NCBI RefSeq assembly: GCF_008124885.1 | Contig: NZ_VNHX01000003.1 | Span: forward strand, 62,001-126,000 | Origin: Sphingobacterium allocomposti | Lineage (GTDB): Bacteria > Bacteroidota > Bacteroidia > Sphingobacteriales > Sphingobacteriaceae | Length of the DNA stretch: 64,000 nucleotides | Direction: 5' to 3' | Shown here: piece by piece, positions 38,916-47,316 of the stretch | Layout of the letters: the number at the start of each line of letters is the position of its first letter | Position numbering within the stretch: position 1 is the first letter of the stretch | The notes under the pieces: model-generated | Seen by the model: only the letters and a program-made list of their open reading frames with translations | Databases searched by the model: none | What the model was told of the DNA's origin: nothing | Position numbers and translations under genes: made by a program

Positions 38916-39622
38916 CAAGCATGGATCTGCAAACGTATTACGACCAGCTCTTCGAAGAATCTGCACCGATAATCGAGCAGGGCATCCATCTGGTCGATCC
39001 CCTTGCGGGCCGGCAGGATACCCGATTTGGCCTAACCTTGCGGATTGTGCCCCCGTCTGCGGTAAAAGAGCCGATCATGTTGTTTTTAAGAGATCTGCAG
39101 CAACGTGATAGCCAACAATACTACTATCCACCCTCCGACATACATTTTACGCTCCTTTCCGTGCTTTCCTGTGAAGAAAATTTTAGACTCGACACGGTAG
39201 ACGTCGCTGCTTACGTCGGGCTAATTGATAAAGTTCTAAAAAACGAACGCACATTCGTTATGAAAGTAAACGGGATTACCGCTTCACCGGCCTGCATACT
39301 TCTACAGGGCTTTCCCGAGCACGACATGCTGAATGCGATCCGTCAACGGTTACGTCTGGCATTCGGGCAGTCGTCATTAAAGCAAAGTATAGATCAGCGC
39401 TATACGTTGCACACCGCACACAGTACGGTTGTTCGCTTCAGACACCCCGTATCGGACGGACCTGACCTTCTGCATGTGCTGAGGAAGCACAGAGGCGTTA
39501 ATTTTGGCGCTTTTTCGGTGACGGAGATTGAGTTGGTATACAACGACTGGTACCATCGACAGGTAACGATTCTTCATCGTTTTCAATTATTGGAAACAAT
39601 TAACAGCGACGACGGTTTATAA
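38912..39622 (+). CDS. 2H phosphoesterase superfamily protein
   Basis: About 236 residues with the two signature motifs of the LigT/2H fold: H78-F-T80 (DIHFTLLS) and H170-S-T172 (TAHSTVVRF). Such enzymes act on 2',3'-cyclic or 2'-5' phosphodiester bonds, often in RNA. The frame is open from 38885, but the ATG at 38912 overlaps the TGA of the serine hydrolase and has AGGGA just before it, so it is the likely start. It is followed 20 bp later by the EEP protein. Confidence 0.85.
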   Translation: MTSMDLQTYYDQLFEESAPIIEQGIHLVDPLAGRQDTRFGLTLRIVPPSAVKEPIMLFLRDLQQRDSQQYYYPPSDIHFTLLSVLSCEENFRLDTVDVAAYVGLIDKVLKNERTFVMKVNGITASPACILLQGFPEHDMLNAIRQRLRLAFGQSSLKQSIDQRYTLHTAHSTVVRFRHPVSDGPDLLHVLRKHRGVNFGAFSVTEIELVYNDWYHRQVTILHRFQLLETINSDDGL

Positions 39623-39642
39623 CGTATCACCGTGCAACACAT

Positions 39643-40698
39643 ATGACCAATACACTGATTGTTGTCGGGCTCATTATTTTGAGCTTCACCGTTCTCCCGC
39701 TTGTCCGTAGCGACTACTGGACATTCCGGGTGTTTGATTATCCCCGCATACAGAAGCTGGTGCTAACGCTGTGCTGGATGATGGCTTTTATCGTGTGGGG
39801 CGACTATCAGCACCTCGCGTCATCACTTATAGCGGCACTTATGGTGGCAAATGCCGTATACCTTGGCTATCTGATTTATCCTTTTACTATTTTGGGCGCC
39901 AAACAGGTAAAACGTGCGAAGCATGCCGATGACCACCACAGCATACGGATTCTGATTTCCAACGTATACGAAAAAAACCGCAACGTCGAGGGCTGCCTGT
40001 CTCTTGTCAGGCGGGTCGCTCCGGATATGGTATTGCTTCTGGAAACAAATGAGCGTTGGGCGGACGCCCTTAGCCCTTTGGAGCATACGTACCCTGCTCA
40101 CATCAAGATTCCGTTAAACAACACCTATGGTATGCTGCTATACTCGCGGTTTCCGCTTATAGAGAAGGAGATACGCTTCTTGGTAGACGACGATGTTCCG
40201 TCGATCCGCTGCCAGGTGCAGCTTCCCAGCGGCCAGCAGGTACAGGTGTACGCAGTCCACCCGACGCCTCCTGTTCCAAATGAAAATCCAAGATCAACGG
40301 AACGTGACAAAGAATTGCTGTTGATTGCCGATGAAGTGAAGAACAGCGCATTGCCCACCATTGTCGTTGGCGACCTCAATGACGTCGCCTGGAGCTATAC
40401 GACCACCCTGTTCCTTAAAATCAGCGGGCTGCTAGACCCCAGACGTGGGCGCGGCTTTTTCAATACGTTCCACGCGCACTATCCTTTCCTACGTTTCCCG
40501 CTGGATCATGCATTCACTTCCCCGCATTTTAAACTGCGGGAGCTGCGAAAAGAAGACAACTTTGATTCGGACCATTTTCCGATTCTCGTCCATCTGCAGT
40601 TTGAGAAACAGGCAAAAGAAGAACAAGAAAAATCCATGTTTCATCCGGACCAGGAAGACAAGGCCGTCGCTGAAGAGAAAAAACAAGCAGATACATAA
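39643..40698 (+). CDS. Membrane-anchored endonuclease/exonuclease/phosphatase (EEP) protein
   Basis: 351 residues. The first 90 contain two or three hydrophobic segments, then the EEP domain: ISNVYEKN, LLLETNERW (catalytic Glu), GDLNDVAWS, PLDHAFTS and SDHFPI with the final catalytic His. A charged tail (KEEQEKSMFHPDQEDK) ends it. Likely a cytoplasmic or periplasmic phosphodiesterase or nuclease tethered to the membrane. Probably the last gene of the four-gene run starting with the cyclophilin. Confidence 0.9.
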   Translation: MTNTLIVVGLIILSFTVLPLVRSDYWTFRVFDYPRIQKLVLTLCWMMAFIVWGDYQHLASSLIAALMVANAVYLGYLIYPFTILGAKQVKRAKHADDHHSIRILISNVYEKNRNVEGCLSLVRRVAPDMVLLLETNERWADALSPLEHTYPAHIKIPLNNTYGMLLYSRFPLIEKEIRFLVDDDVPSIRCQVQLPSGQQVQVYAVHPTPPVPNENPRSTERDKELLLIADEVKNSALPTIVVGDLNDVAWSYTTTLFLKISGLLDPRRGRGFFNTFHAHYPFLRFPLDHAFTSPHFKLRELRKEDNFDSDHFPILVHLQFEKQAKEEQEKSMFHPDQEDKAVAEEKKQADT

Positions 40699-40952
40699 GG
40701 CTGCTTTCCGAGTGTGCTACCTTTTTTAAGCTGCGGCATCACCAAGAGACCGGCCTCTGAGTTCGTTGGGCGCTTTCGCTGTGTGTGCAGGTCAACATTA
40801 TTCCCACGGTGCTTGGAGACAGATGCCACAGCAGCCCGTCGGGCTGATATTGAGCCCGTAGGTATGGAAAAATTGACGAAGCTGTGGCACATGTCATCTT
40901 CTTTTGCCTCGAACGAAATAGAAGAAGCAGAACGAGTCCCGCAAAAAATCTG

Positions 40953-40960
40953 TACCTTTG
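40953..40960 (+). promoter_or_regulatory. Putative -7 box (TACCTTTG) of fabH
   Basis: Exact TAnnTTTG match 28 nt before the ATG at 40988. The upstream in-frame TTG at 40958 lies inside this box, which argues that the ATG is the real start. Confidence 0.45.
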
Positions 40961-40987
40961 CGCAGTTTTTATTTGAAGAGAGAATAT

Positions 40988-41986
40988 ATGCAACATACTT
41001 ACGCTTCTAGACCATACGCGGCAATAACAGCGATTGGCGGCTACGTACCCCAAAAGCGAAGAACGAACTTCGACTTAGAACAGGTTTGTGACACCTCCAA
41101 CGAGTGGATTATAAAACGTACAGGGATCAAGGAACGGCGTATATTGGATAAAGATTTAGCCACTTCTGATATGGCGGTTATGGCCATTCAGGATCTTTGC
41201 CTGCGTTACGAAAAGAACCTGGCAGACATCGAAGCTATCCTGGTGGCAACGTCGACGCCTGACGTCATGATGCCGGCCACGGCAAATATCATTGCGAGGA
41301 AGCTGGCATTAAAGAACGTTTGGGCTTTTGATATGAATGCCGCCTGCTCAGGGTTTCTATACGCCTTGGACATGGGAGCGTCGTTAATCGAATCTGGTCG
41401 ATATAAAAATGTCCTTGTTGTCGGAGCGGACAACATCAGCGCATTCGTGGACATCAAAGACCGGTCGACAAACATACTTTTCGGCGATGGCGCCGGTGTT
41501 GTATGGCTTGAGCCCTCTTCTGAAAACGGAATTATTGATGCCTTCATGCAGAGCAACGGCGACGGCAGGGAGTTTCTGAATATCGAAGGGGGTGGTTCTT
41601 TATACCCCGCCAACAACGGCCTTATTGAGGTCGAAAAGAAATATATTCGGCAAGATGGAAAGGTCGTATTTAAACAGGCTATTCAATCGATGAGCGACGC
41701 GTGTAACCAGGTATTGTCAAGGAACAACATGCGTATCGACCAGGTTAATTGGCTCGTTCCCCACCAAGCGAATAAACGGATTATTGACGCTGTCGGTAAA
41801 GAGATAAACATTCCGGAAGGACGGACGCTCAGCAATATTGAATATCTGGGGAACACCATTGCTGCCACCATCCCTTTATGCATCTGGGAAAACATTAAAC
41901 GGATACAAAAAGGAGATCTGCTCATGCTTACGGCTTTCGGAGCGGGCTTCTCGTGGGGAGCAAGTCTCCTCCGCTGGGCAATTTAA
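40988..41986 (+). CDS. fabH: Beta-ketoacyl-ACP synthase III
   Basis: Initiates fatty-acid synthesis by condensing acetyl-type acyl-CoA with malonyl-ACP. 332 residues from the preferred ATG. Catalytic C120 (NAACSGF), H259 (VPHQANKRI) and N289 (LGNTIAAT). TGIKERRI and the C-terminal GAGFSWGASLLRW are canonical. Bacteroidota often carry several FabH paralogues, so it may serve a special acyl pool. A hairpin follows at 42141. Confidence 0.95.
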   Translation: MQHTYASRPYAAITAIGGYVPQKRRTNFDLEQVCDTSNEWIIKRTGIKERRILDKDLATSDMAVMAIQDLCLRYEKNLADIEAILVATSTPDVMMPATANIIARKLALKNVWAFDMNAACSGFLYALDMGASLIESGRYKNVLVVGADNISAFVDIKDRSTNILFGDGAGVVWLEPSSENGIIDAFMQSNGDGREFLNIEGGGSLYPANNGLIEVEKKYIRQDGKVVFKQAIQSMSDACNQVLSRNNMRIDQVNWLVPHQANKRIIDAVGKEINIPEGRTLSNIEYLGNTIAATIPLCIWENIKRIQKGDLLMLTAFGAGFSWGASLLRWAI

Positions 41987-42019
41987 CTGGTATATTCTTA
42001 AAATGGTCTTCCGGCGAAT

Positions 42020-42120
42020 ATCATCCTAGGCTTCGACAGTCCTGTACTAAGGATGCCGAAGTGCGCTGCCTGACATTGTCGAAGGGTAGACAGTGGAAGA
42101 AGCCATCTGAAAGGTATCCC
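42020..42120. repeat. TTCGACA-type interspersed repeat, long copy A
   Basis: About 100 bp, roughly 80% identical to 42348-42450. CTTCGACAG near the left end pairs with TGTCGAAG further right, so it can fold into a hairpin or cruciform. Confidence 0.75.
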
Positions 42121-42140
42121 GTATCATTTTATTAAGATCG

Positions 42141-42178
42141 CGTCATCGTGCCTCCCCGCGATGACGGTATTTATATTT
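42141..42178 (+). terminator. Terminator-like hairpin downstream of fabH
   Basis: CGTCATCG (42141-42148) pairs with CGATGACG (42159-42166) and a T-rich tail (GTATTTATATTTTT) follows. Likely end of fabH transcription, 155 bp after the stop. Confidence 0.55.
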
Positions 42179-42184
42179 TTCATT

Positions 42185-42247
42185 CGACCCCGTTGGGGTC
42201 GTGATCAATACACGGCTTTCTATTGAGATATGACCCCTATGGGGTCA
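42185..42247. repeat. Pair of GACCCC...GGGGTC palindromes
   Basis: CGACCCC-gtt-GGGGTCG (42185-42201) and TGACCCC-tat-GGGGTCA (42231-42247). A half-site AGGGGTCAAT recurs at about 42451. Small REP-like hairpins. Confidence 0.7.
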
Positions 42248-42347
42248 ATCGTTGTACTTCGCCCCAAACGTTACGAACAACCTATCTAACTTCCCAACAC
42301 TACCCTTCGCGTAAAGCGCAGCGTCGCTAAAGCTCAGCCTGACATTG

Positions 42348-42450
42348 TCATCCTAGGCTTCGACAGTCCTATACTGAGGATGCCGAAGTGCTCAGCCTGA
42401 CATTGTCGAAGGGTAGACACTGGGTAGAGGCGATCTAAAAGGTACCGCAT
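42348..42450. repeat. TTCGACA-type interspersed repeat, long copy B
   Basis: Related to copy A in the same orientation. GCTCAGCCTGACATTGTC occurs both inside it (42390-42407) and just before it (42332-42349), so part of a third copy is present. Confidence 0.75.
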
Positions 42451-42536
42451 AGGGGTCAATATATGCACCGGCATTCAGATGGCTAAACATCTCTGCGCGG
42501 TGCTGTTGTGTCGCGCTGTGGCCCGAAGAACACCGC

Positions 42537-42697
42537 ACCAACACCGCCCCCTTACCGCCCGGTGGTTGGGTCGGCTTCGGGTCGGCTTCGAGTGGTGCTC
42601 GGGTCGTGCTCGGGTCCCACCCGAAGCCACCCCAAGGAAACCCAAGGCCTCACCCGAGGAACGGCAGGTAAAAGGGCGAAGAAAGGGCGGTGTTGGT
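42537..42697. repeat. GC-rich 161-bp foldback element with 11-bp internal repeat
   Basis: The ends form a perfect 13-bp inverted repeat (42537-42549 with 42685-42697). Inside, four and a half 11-bp units run in register: GGGTCGGCTTC twice, GAGTGGTGCTC, GGGTCGTGCTC, GGGTCCCACCC (42568-42622). GGCTTCGGGT (42573-42582) can also pair with ACCCGAAGCC (42619-42628). Much more GC-rich than its surroundings. Not a gene that I recognise. Confidence 0.75.
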
Positions 42698-42779
42698 CAG
42701 GTAAAAGTGTGCAATGAATAATTATCTTTTGGGTAGGAAAAGAAGTTCTTTTTAGCTAGATTTATAAGAAAAAAAACTC

Positions 42780-44327
42780 ATGAAGATCCTCTCTCCAGCG
42801 ATGATCAGACAGCTTGAAAAAGAGACGATGGTCCGTCAGGGCATTTCTTCCTTAGCTTTGATGGAAAGGGCCGCACGCGCTGTCCTTGGCGAATTACAAC
42901 AGCTTGCGGGCGAATGCTGCCATCAGTTCGTTGTACTTTGCGGATTCGGCAATAACGGCGGAGACGGACTTGCACTGGCGCGTCTGCTGCACCTGTCCGG
43001 ACATGATGTCAAGCCTTACCTCCTGGTTAACGGCCGCTACAGCGACGAAAACCTCGTGCAGCAGGAGAGCTTACGCAGGCTCAATATAACAATAGAACCG
43101 CTGGAGATGACGACTGCGCTTACCCTCCCGCCAGGCGCTTTTATTATTGACGCATTATTCGGGCACGGGCTGTCCCGTCCCCTGGAATCCGCTTGGAAGG
43201 GTATCATACAGCAGCTGGACGTCAGCCCCAACCCCGTTTTCGCCATAGATGTTCCTTCCGGCCTTCTCGCAGACGCACCTTTGCCGACCGACGCGCCTAT
43301 TGTCCGCGCAACCTATACCTACACCTTTGCCTGCCCTAAGCTTACCCTGACCTTTCCCGACTATGCACCGTACACGGGACAATTCTCCGTATTGGATATC
43401 GGCCTGGATAAAGATATACATGCTACATTATCCTCTGATCTTTTCTACATGGACAAGCAGGATATTGCGAAACTGGTCAAGCCCCTGACAAAATTCTCGC
43501 ACAAAGGAACTTTCGGCCACGTGTGGGTCGGCGGCGGGCGGCTCGGCAGTATTGGAGCGGTTGTCTTGGCCAGTAAGGCAGCTTTAAAGACGGGCTGTGG
43601 ATTAGTTACCGCGTATATCCCCTCCTGCGGCTACCAGATTATGCAGACTGCGTTTCCAGAAGCGCTGACGGCCGTGGATCCCTCGTCCGATATCATCAGC
43701 ACGTTCCCCAATGATCTCGGGCGATATTCTGCTTTCTGCGTCGGAATGGGCATGGGTACTGATCCGCAAACCCGTGAAGCATTCTTTCAGCTGCTCCACA
43801 CCTTCCACAGCGCTGGCGGCCACGGCCGTCTTGTTTTGGATGCCGATGCATTAAATATCCTGTCCTTACACCCGGAATGGCACGACCTTCTTCCTCCAGA
43901 GAGCATTCTGACGCCGCATCCAAAGGAACTCCAACGGTTGATCGGGAGTTGGAGTAACGACTTTGACAAATTGGAAAAAGTCAGAAGCTGGTGTAGACAT
44001 CGCCGGCAAATTATCGTGATCAAAGGCGCTAATACAGCTATCGTCATGCCCGACGGAACGGTCCACATCAATTCTACCGGCAATACCGGCATGGCCACCG
44101 CAGGCAGTGGCGACGTGCTCTCAGGTATCCTTGCTTCCCTCTTGGCGCAAGGTTACGAACCTAAGACGGCAGCATTAATCGGTGTATACTTGCATGGCCT
44201 GTCCGGCGATTGTGCCGTCGGCACAGTTCACGAAAAGAGCTTAATCGCCAGCGATATCATAGATCATATTTCTGTGGCGTGGCATCATCTCACTCCGGGC
44301 GACCACCTCCGAAAGAATCGCATTTAA
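42780..44327 (+). CDS. nnr: Bifunctional NAD(P)H-hydrate epimerase/dehydratase
   Basis: Repairs damaged NAD(P)H hydrates. 515 residues with both halves: the YjeF_N epimerase (GFGNNGGDGLALARLL at about 57-72, FIIDALFGHGLSRPL) and the ADP-dependent dehydratase (KFSHKGTFGHVWVGGGRLGSIGAVVLASKAAL, LDADALNIL, LTPHPKELQRL and G442-S-G-D445 in TAGSGDVLSGILASLL). Start ATG at 42780, just after the foldback element. Ends 9 bp from the convergent AraC gene. Confidence 0.95.
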   Translation: MKILSPAMIRQLEKETMVRQGISSLALMERAARAVLGELQQLAGECCHQFVVLCGFGNNGGDGLALARLLHLSGHDVKPYLLVNGRYSDENLVQQESLRRLNITIEPLEMTTALTLPPGAFIIDALFGHGLSRPLESAWKGIIQQLDVSPNPVFAIDVPSGLLADAPLPTDAPIVRATYTYTFACPKLTLTFPDYAPYTGQFSVLDIGLDKDIHATLSSDLFYMDKQDIAKLVKPLTKFSHKGTFGHVWVGGGRLGSIGAVVLASKAALKTGCGLVTAYIPSCGYQIMQTAFPEALTAVDPSSDIISTFPNDLGRYSAFCVGMGMGTDPQTREAFFQLLHTFHSAGGHGRLVLDADALNILSLHPEWHDLLPPESILTPHPKELQRLIGSWSNDFDKLEKVRSWCRHRRQIIVIKGANTAIVMPDGTVHINSTGNTGMATAGSGDVLSGILASLLAQGYEPKTAALIGVYLHGLSGDCAVGTVHEKSLIASDIIDHISVAWHHLTPGDHLRKNRI

Positions 44328-44336
44328 TCCGGGAGA

Positions 44337-45143
44337 TTAATTTATCCGTCCCCTAAAAAAATGGCGGGGTGTCGTCCCTAGATATTTTTTAAAATCTTTT
44401 ATGAGATGATTGGCGTCGCAATAGCCACTTAAAAAGGCAACAGCATGCAGGCTCTCGGCTGCTGCGGTCTCTAAGCGGCGAAAAGCGCAAAGGAAACGCT
44501 GCAATTGCTCGTATTGGTACGGGCTTACCCCAAAACGTTTTTTAAAAAAACGCTGCACCCATTTGGGATGGTACTCCTGTTTCCAGGTTTTTACGGAAAG
44601 CGTATGCGGACTTTTAAAAAAAAGAACATCCTGCGGATCGGCCCCTATCCCGTCCTCTACGTCGCTAAACATCGCCCTCAGAAGTTTCCCGATCTCTTCT
44701 TTTCCTATTCCGGGCTTGCACAAGGGAAGAAATTTGGCTTCAAGCTCCGGGTGATATGTCGCCATATCGTGTATATACGGAGGCTCTCCCGTCGGCTTCG
44801 CCGATAATTTTTGCCAGGCCTGCGGCCGAAAACGTATAATAGTAAGCTTGCCTGTCGTACCCGACGGTTCCCATACGGCCCTTTGGAGGATGCCGGCCGT
44901 GAACCACACCGCTCCCAGCGGGATGATCTGCCCATCCACACGGCAGACGGATCCCATCCCGGCATCGGGCATTAGCATAAGCGCCGGACAACCATCGCTG
45001 AACAGGGCAACGTGTTGGTTGAAGTCGGCCAAAGAAAACTGGTATACACCTTCTACTGCGCGGCCTACTGCATCGTCCGGAGATAATGGAAAGAGCGCAG
45101 ACTGCGATGAGAACTTGATCGCTGTGAGACAGTGTATTGGCAT
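44337..45143 (-). CDS. AraC-family transcriptional regulator
   Basis: About 268 residues from the ATG at 45143 (MPIHCLTAIKF); the frame is open to 45173. A divergent N-terminal sensor domain is followed by a C-terminal double HTH: PKWVQRFFKKRFGVSPYQYEQLQRFLCAFRRL and AFLSGYCDANHLIKDFKKYLGTTPRHFF, the AraC signature. The ligand is unknown. It is the divergent partner of map and convergent with nnr. Confidence 0.9.
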   Translation of the reverse strand: MPIHCLTAIKFSSQSALFPLSPDDAVGRAVEGVYQFSLADFNQHVALFSDGCPALMLMPDAGMGSVCRVDGQIIPLGAVWFTAGILQRAVWEPSGTTGKLTIIRFRPQAWQKLSAKPTGEPPYIHDMATYHPELEAKFLPLCKPGIGKEEIGKLLRAMFSDVEDGIGADPQDVLFFKSPHTLSVKTWKQEYHPKWVQRFFKKRFGVSPYQYEQLQRFLCAFRRLETAAAESLHAVAFLSGYCDANHLIKDFKKYLGTTPRHFFRGRIN

Positions 45144-45384
45144 ATTTAATACAAAATTAAACAAAAAAATCAATAGCGGAAATGAAACATTTGAGCGAGG
45201 ATAATTTGTCCAGTATTTACTATCTGTGCCAAAGCGGTTAACCTATCTTTGGAGAACTTTGACAATCCGGCAAAACCGACGCCACGATGTGCTTCTTGAA
45301 GCCAGAACGGGCGGTAACCACGATACAACGCACCTGGGAACACGTCGGGCAGAGGTGGCCGGGCACTTATAACGGAATAAGGAT

Positions 45385-46143
45385 ATGATAGTAACAAATG
45401 AAGCGGAGTTATCTATGCTCCTGCAGGTGGGACGGGTCGTCGCCGAGACATTACACAAGATGATCGTTGAAGTCCGCGCCGGCATCAGTACGAAAGAGCT
45501 CGATGTTATCGGCGAAGCCTACCTTTCTTCGAAAGGAGCGCGATCGGCACCCAGGTTGACATACGGCTTTCCGGGCAGCACATGTATCAGCGTCAACGAC
45601 GTTGTCGCCCACGGTATACCGTCTGCCGACGTACTGCTGCAGGAGGGTGATATCGTCAACATCGACGTCTCGGCCGAACTCGATGGCTTTTGGGCAGATA
45701 ACGGGGCCTCGGTCGTCGTCGGAAAAGATATCAATGGACGACAGCCATTGGTTGACCATTCGCTGGCCACATTACGCGGTGCTGCCGCCCTGTGTCAATC
45801 AGGCCGGCGGATAAATTCGGTCGGCGGGTTTATCGAGCAGTCGGCCAAAAAGGCAGGATTCAAAATAATAAAAAACCTTGGCGGACATGGTATAGGCAGA
45901 GCCCTCCACGAGGAGCCCGGAGACATCCTTAACTTCCGGGACGGCACGGACAAAAGACGGTTCCGAAAGGGTGCTGTCGTCGCCATCGAAACCTTTTTTA
46001 ATACCCGATCTACACTGGCAATCGAACAGTCCGACGGCTTTACCCTTCTCGGAAACCGGGGCGGATCGGCGGCACAGCACGAGGTGAGTCTCGTTATAAC
46101 GGATGGCCCTCCGATCATCCTCACACCGATTCTCTATGCCTAA
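45385..46143 (+). CDS. map: Type I methionine aminopeptidase
   Basis: Removes the initiator Met. 252 residues; metal and catalytic residues H76, D94, D105, H168, E202 and E233 all match the family positions (H79, D97, D108, H171, E204, E235 in E. coli). N-terminal SH3-binding extension absent. It could be a second map copy beside one in the ribosomal-protein cluster, since it has no ribosomal neighbours here. Confidence 0.95.
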   Translation: MIVTNEAELSMLLQVGRVVAETLHKMIVEVRAGISTKELDVIGEAYLSSKGARSAPRLTYGFPGSTCISVNDVVAHGIPSADVLLQEGDIVNIDVSAELDGFWADNGASVVVGKDINGRQPLVDHSLATLRGAAALCQSGRRINSVGGFIEQSAKKAGFKIIKNLGGHGIGRALHEEPGDILNFRDGTDKRRFRKGAVVAIETFFNTRSTLAIEQSDGFTLLGNRGGSAAQHEVSLVITDGPPIILTPILYA

Positions 46144-46247
46144 CGCGGGCCGCACTCTCCCACTCCGTTTAGAAAGCACGTCTTAGGCTACATCTTGCAC
46201 GTGTAGAACATTTCGTTATCTTTATACTTTTACATAAGATTCTTTAC

Positions 46248-46706
46248 ATGGTCAAGCACAACTGTATCGGTATCCGCCGTTATGTCGCTCACGATAAACT
46301 TCAGCTTATCATGACGCTGGAGCTGCTTGTGCCCGCTTTTTTCGCGCCGGAGGAAGTCGACGACTTTGCGGCTTACCTCGATCAGGAAACAGAAGACTAC
46401 TTCGTAGCCGAGCTGAAAGGCAAGGTTATCGGGGCTGGCGGAATAAACTACGGCTTAGACGGGGAGACCGGAATAATCAGCTGGGATTTTGTTCATCCGG
46501 ATTATCGGGGGCACGGTGTAGGCAGTGCACTGCTATCGCATCGCCTGCACATTCTTCAAGCCACAAAGGGCATTCGCACGGTTACGGTGCGAACATCGCA
46601 GATGGCGTACCAATTTTATGAAAGACATGGCTTTTGTCTACGCGAAATACAGAAAGACTTCTGGTCGGAAGGCTACGACATGTATTTCATGACGCTTGAT
46701 CTGTAA
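46248..46706 (+). CDS. GNAT-family N-acetyltransferase
   Basis: 152 residues. Acetyl-CoA-binding motif A: ISWDFVHPDYRGHGVGSALLSHRL (R-G-x-G-x-G-S pattern). VTVRTSQMAYQFYERHGF is motif B. Acceptor unknown. Sequence from MVKHNCIGIRRY; weak ribosome site. Followed on the same strand by a second GNAT 98 bp away. Confidence 0.88.
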   Translation: MVKHNCIGIRRYVAHDKLQLIMTLELLVPAFFAPEEVDDFAAYLDQETEDYFVAELKGKVIGAGGINYGLDGETGIISWDFVHPDYRGHGVGSALLSHRLHILQATKGIRTVTVRTSQMAYQFYERHGFCLREIQKDFWSEGYDMYFMTLDL

Positions 46707-46778
46707 AGAAGCATATACGATGTCGGCAGATCTGCGGCAATTTATCGGCCGGCACTGTATATAACGTCGAATTTTATA

Positions 46779-46786
46779 TAAGTTTG
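46779..46786 (+). promoter_or_regulatory. Putative -7 box (TAAGTTTG) of second GNAT gene
   Basis: Exact TAnnTTTG match 18 nt before the ATG at 46805. The alternative TTG start at 46784 lies within it. Confidence 0.4.
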
Positions 46787-46804
46787 TCCTGCTTTCGACA
46801 AAAT

Positions 46805-47311
46805 ATGGAAACCTTAGTATATAGAGATGCCCGTTTAACGGACTTGAACGATATCGTCGCGATTTATAATACGACGATTGCTTCCCGCATGGTTACGGCC
46901 GATACCGAAGAGGTCACCCCTTCCAGCAGACTCAAATGGTTTGAAGAACATTCACCGGACAGGCGTCCGCTGTGGATTATCGAGAATAGTGGCGGCCATA
47001 CCATTGGCTGGGTAAGTTTTCAACCGTTCTACGGCCGTCCGGCTTACGATGCCACAGCGGAGGTGAGCATTTATCTAAATCCGGAGGCGAGAGGCAAAGG
47101 AGTGGGTAAACAGGTATTGGAGCATACCTTGACGCGGGCGCCTCTTCTAGGCATTAAAACGTTGTTAGCTTTCATCTTCGCGCACAACAAACCGAGCCTG
47201 TCCCTATTTTATCGTTTCGGTTTTGAAGAGTGGGCGCATTTTCCGCAGGTGGCCGAGATGGACGGACAGGAATACAGTCTCAAGATCTTGGGTAAACGAC
47301 TTGTACCGTAG
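46805..47311 (+). CDS. GNAT acetyltransferase, phosphinothricin acetyltransferase-like
   Basis: About 168 residues from the ATG at 46805. VSIYLNPEARGKGVGKQVLEHTL is the acetyl-CoA P-loop; VYRDARLTDLNDIVAIYN and SLFYRFGFEEWAHFPQVAEMDG fit the Pat/Bar-like subfamily. The acceptor may be an amino-acid analogue or methionine sulfoximine-like compound; not proven. Its stop is 5 bp from the convergent egtB stop. Confidence 0.9.
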   Translation: METLVYRDARLTDLNDIVAIYNTTIASRMVTADTEEVTPSSRLKWFEEHSPDRRPLWIIENSGGHTIGWVSFQPFYGRPAYDATAEVSIYLNPEARGKGVGKQVLEHTLTRAPLLGIKTLLAFIFAHNKPSLSLFYRFGFEEWAHFPQVAEMDGQEYSLKILGKRLVP

Positions 47312-47316
47312 CGGTA

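Larger units (their letters stand above)
41987..42779. other. Repeat-rich intergenic region
   Basis: About 790 bp without a real gene, packed with palindromes: two related ~100-bp TTCGACA units, two GACCCC...GGGGTC hairpins, a terminator-like hairpin, and a 161-bp GC-rich foldback element. Long ORFs in the GC-rich part are repeat artefacts. Confidence 0.75.

Noticed and set aside
40699..40952. Possible structured RNA with a CAGCCC/GGGCTG hairpin before fabH
   Set aside because: Only one short hairpin; no terminator or repeated motif supports an RNA gene.
42479..42721. Two overlapping + frames in the GC-rich repeat element
   Set aside because: Both read across the inverted repeat and 11-bp units; composition is an artefact of the repeat.
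45287..45388. 33-codon ORF overlapping the map start by ATGA
   Set aside because: Overlap looks like translational coupling, but the composition is not protein-like and no ribosome site is seen.
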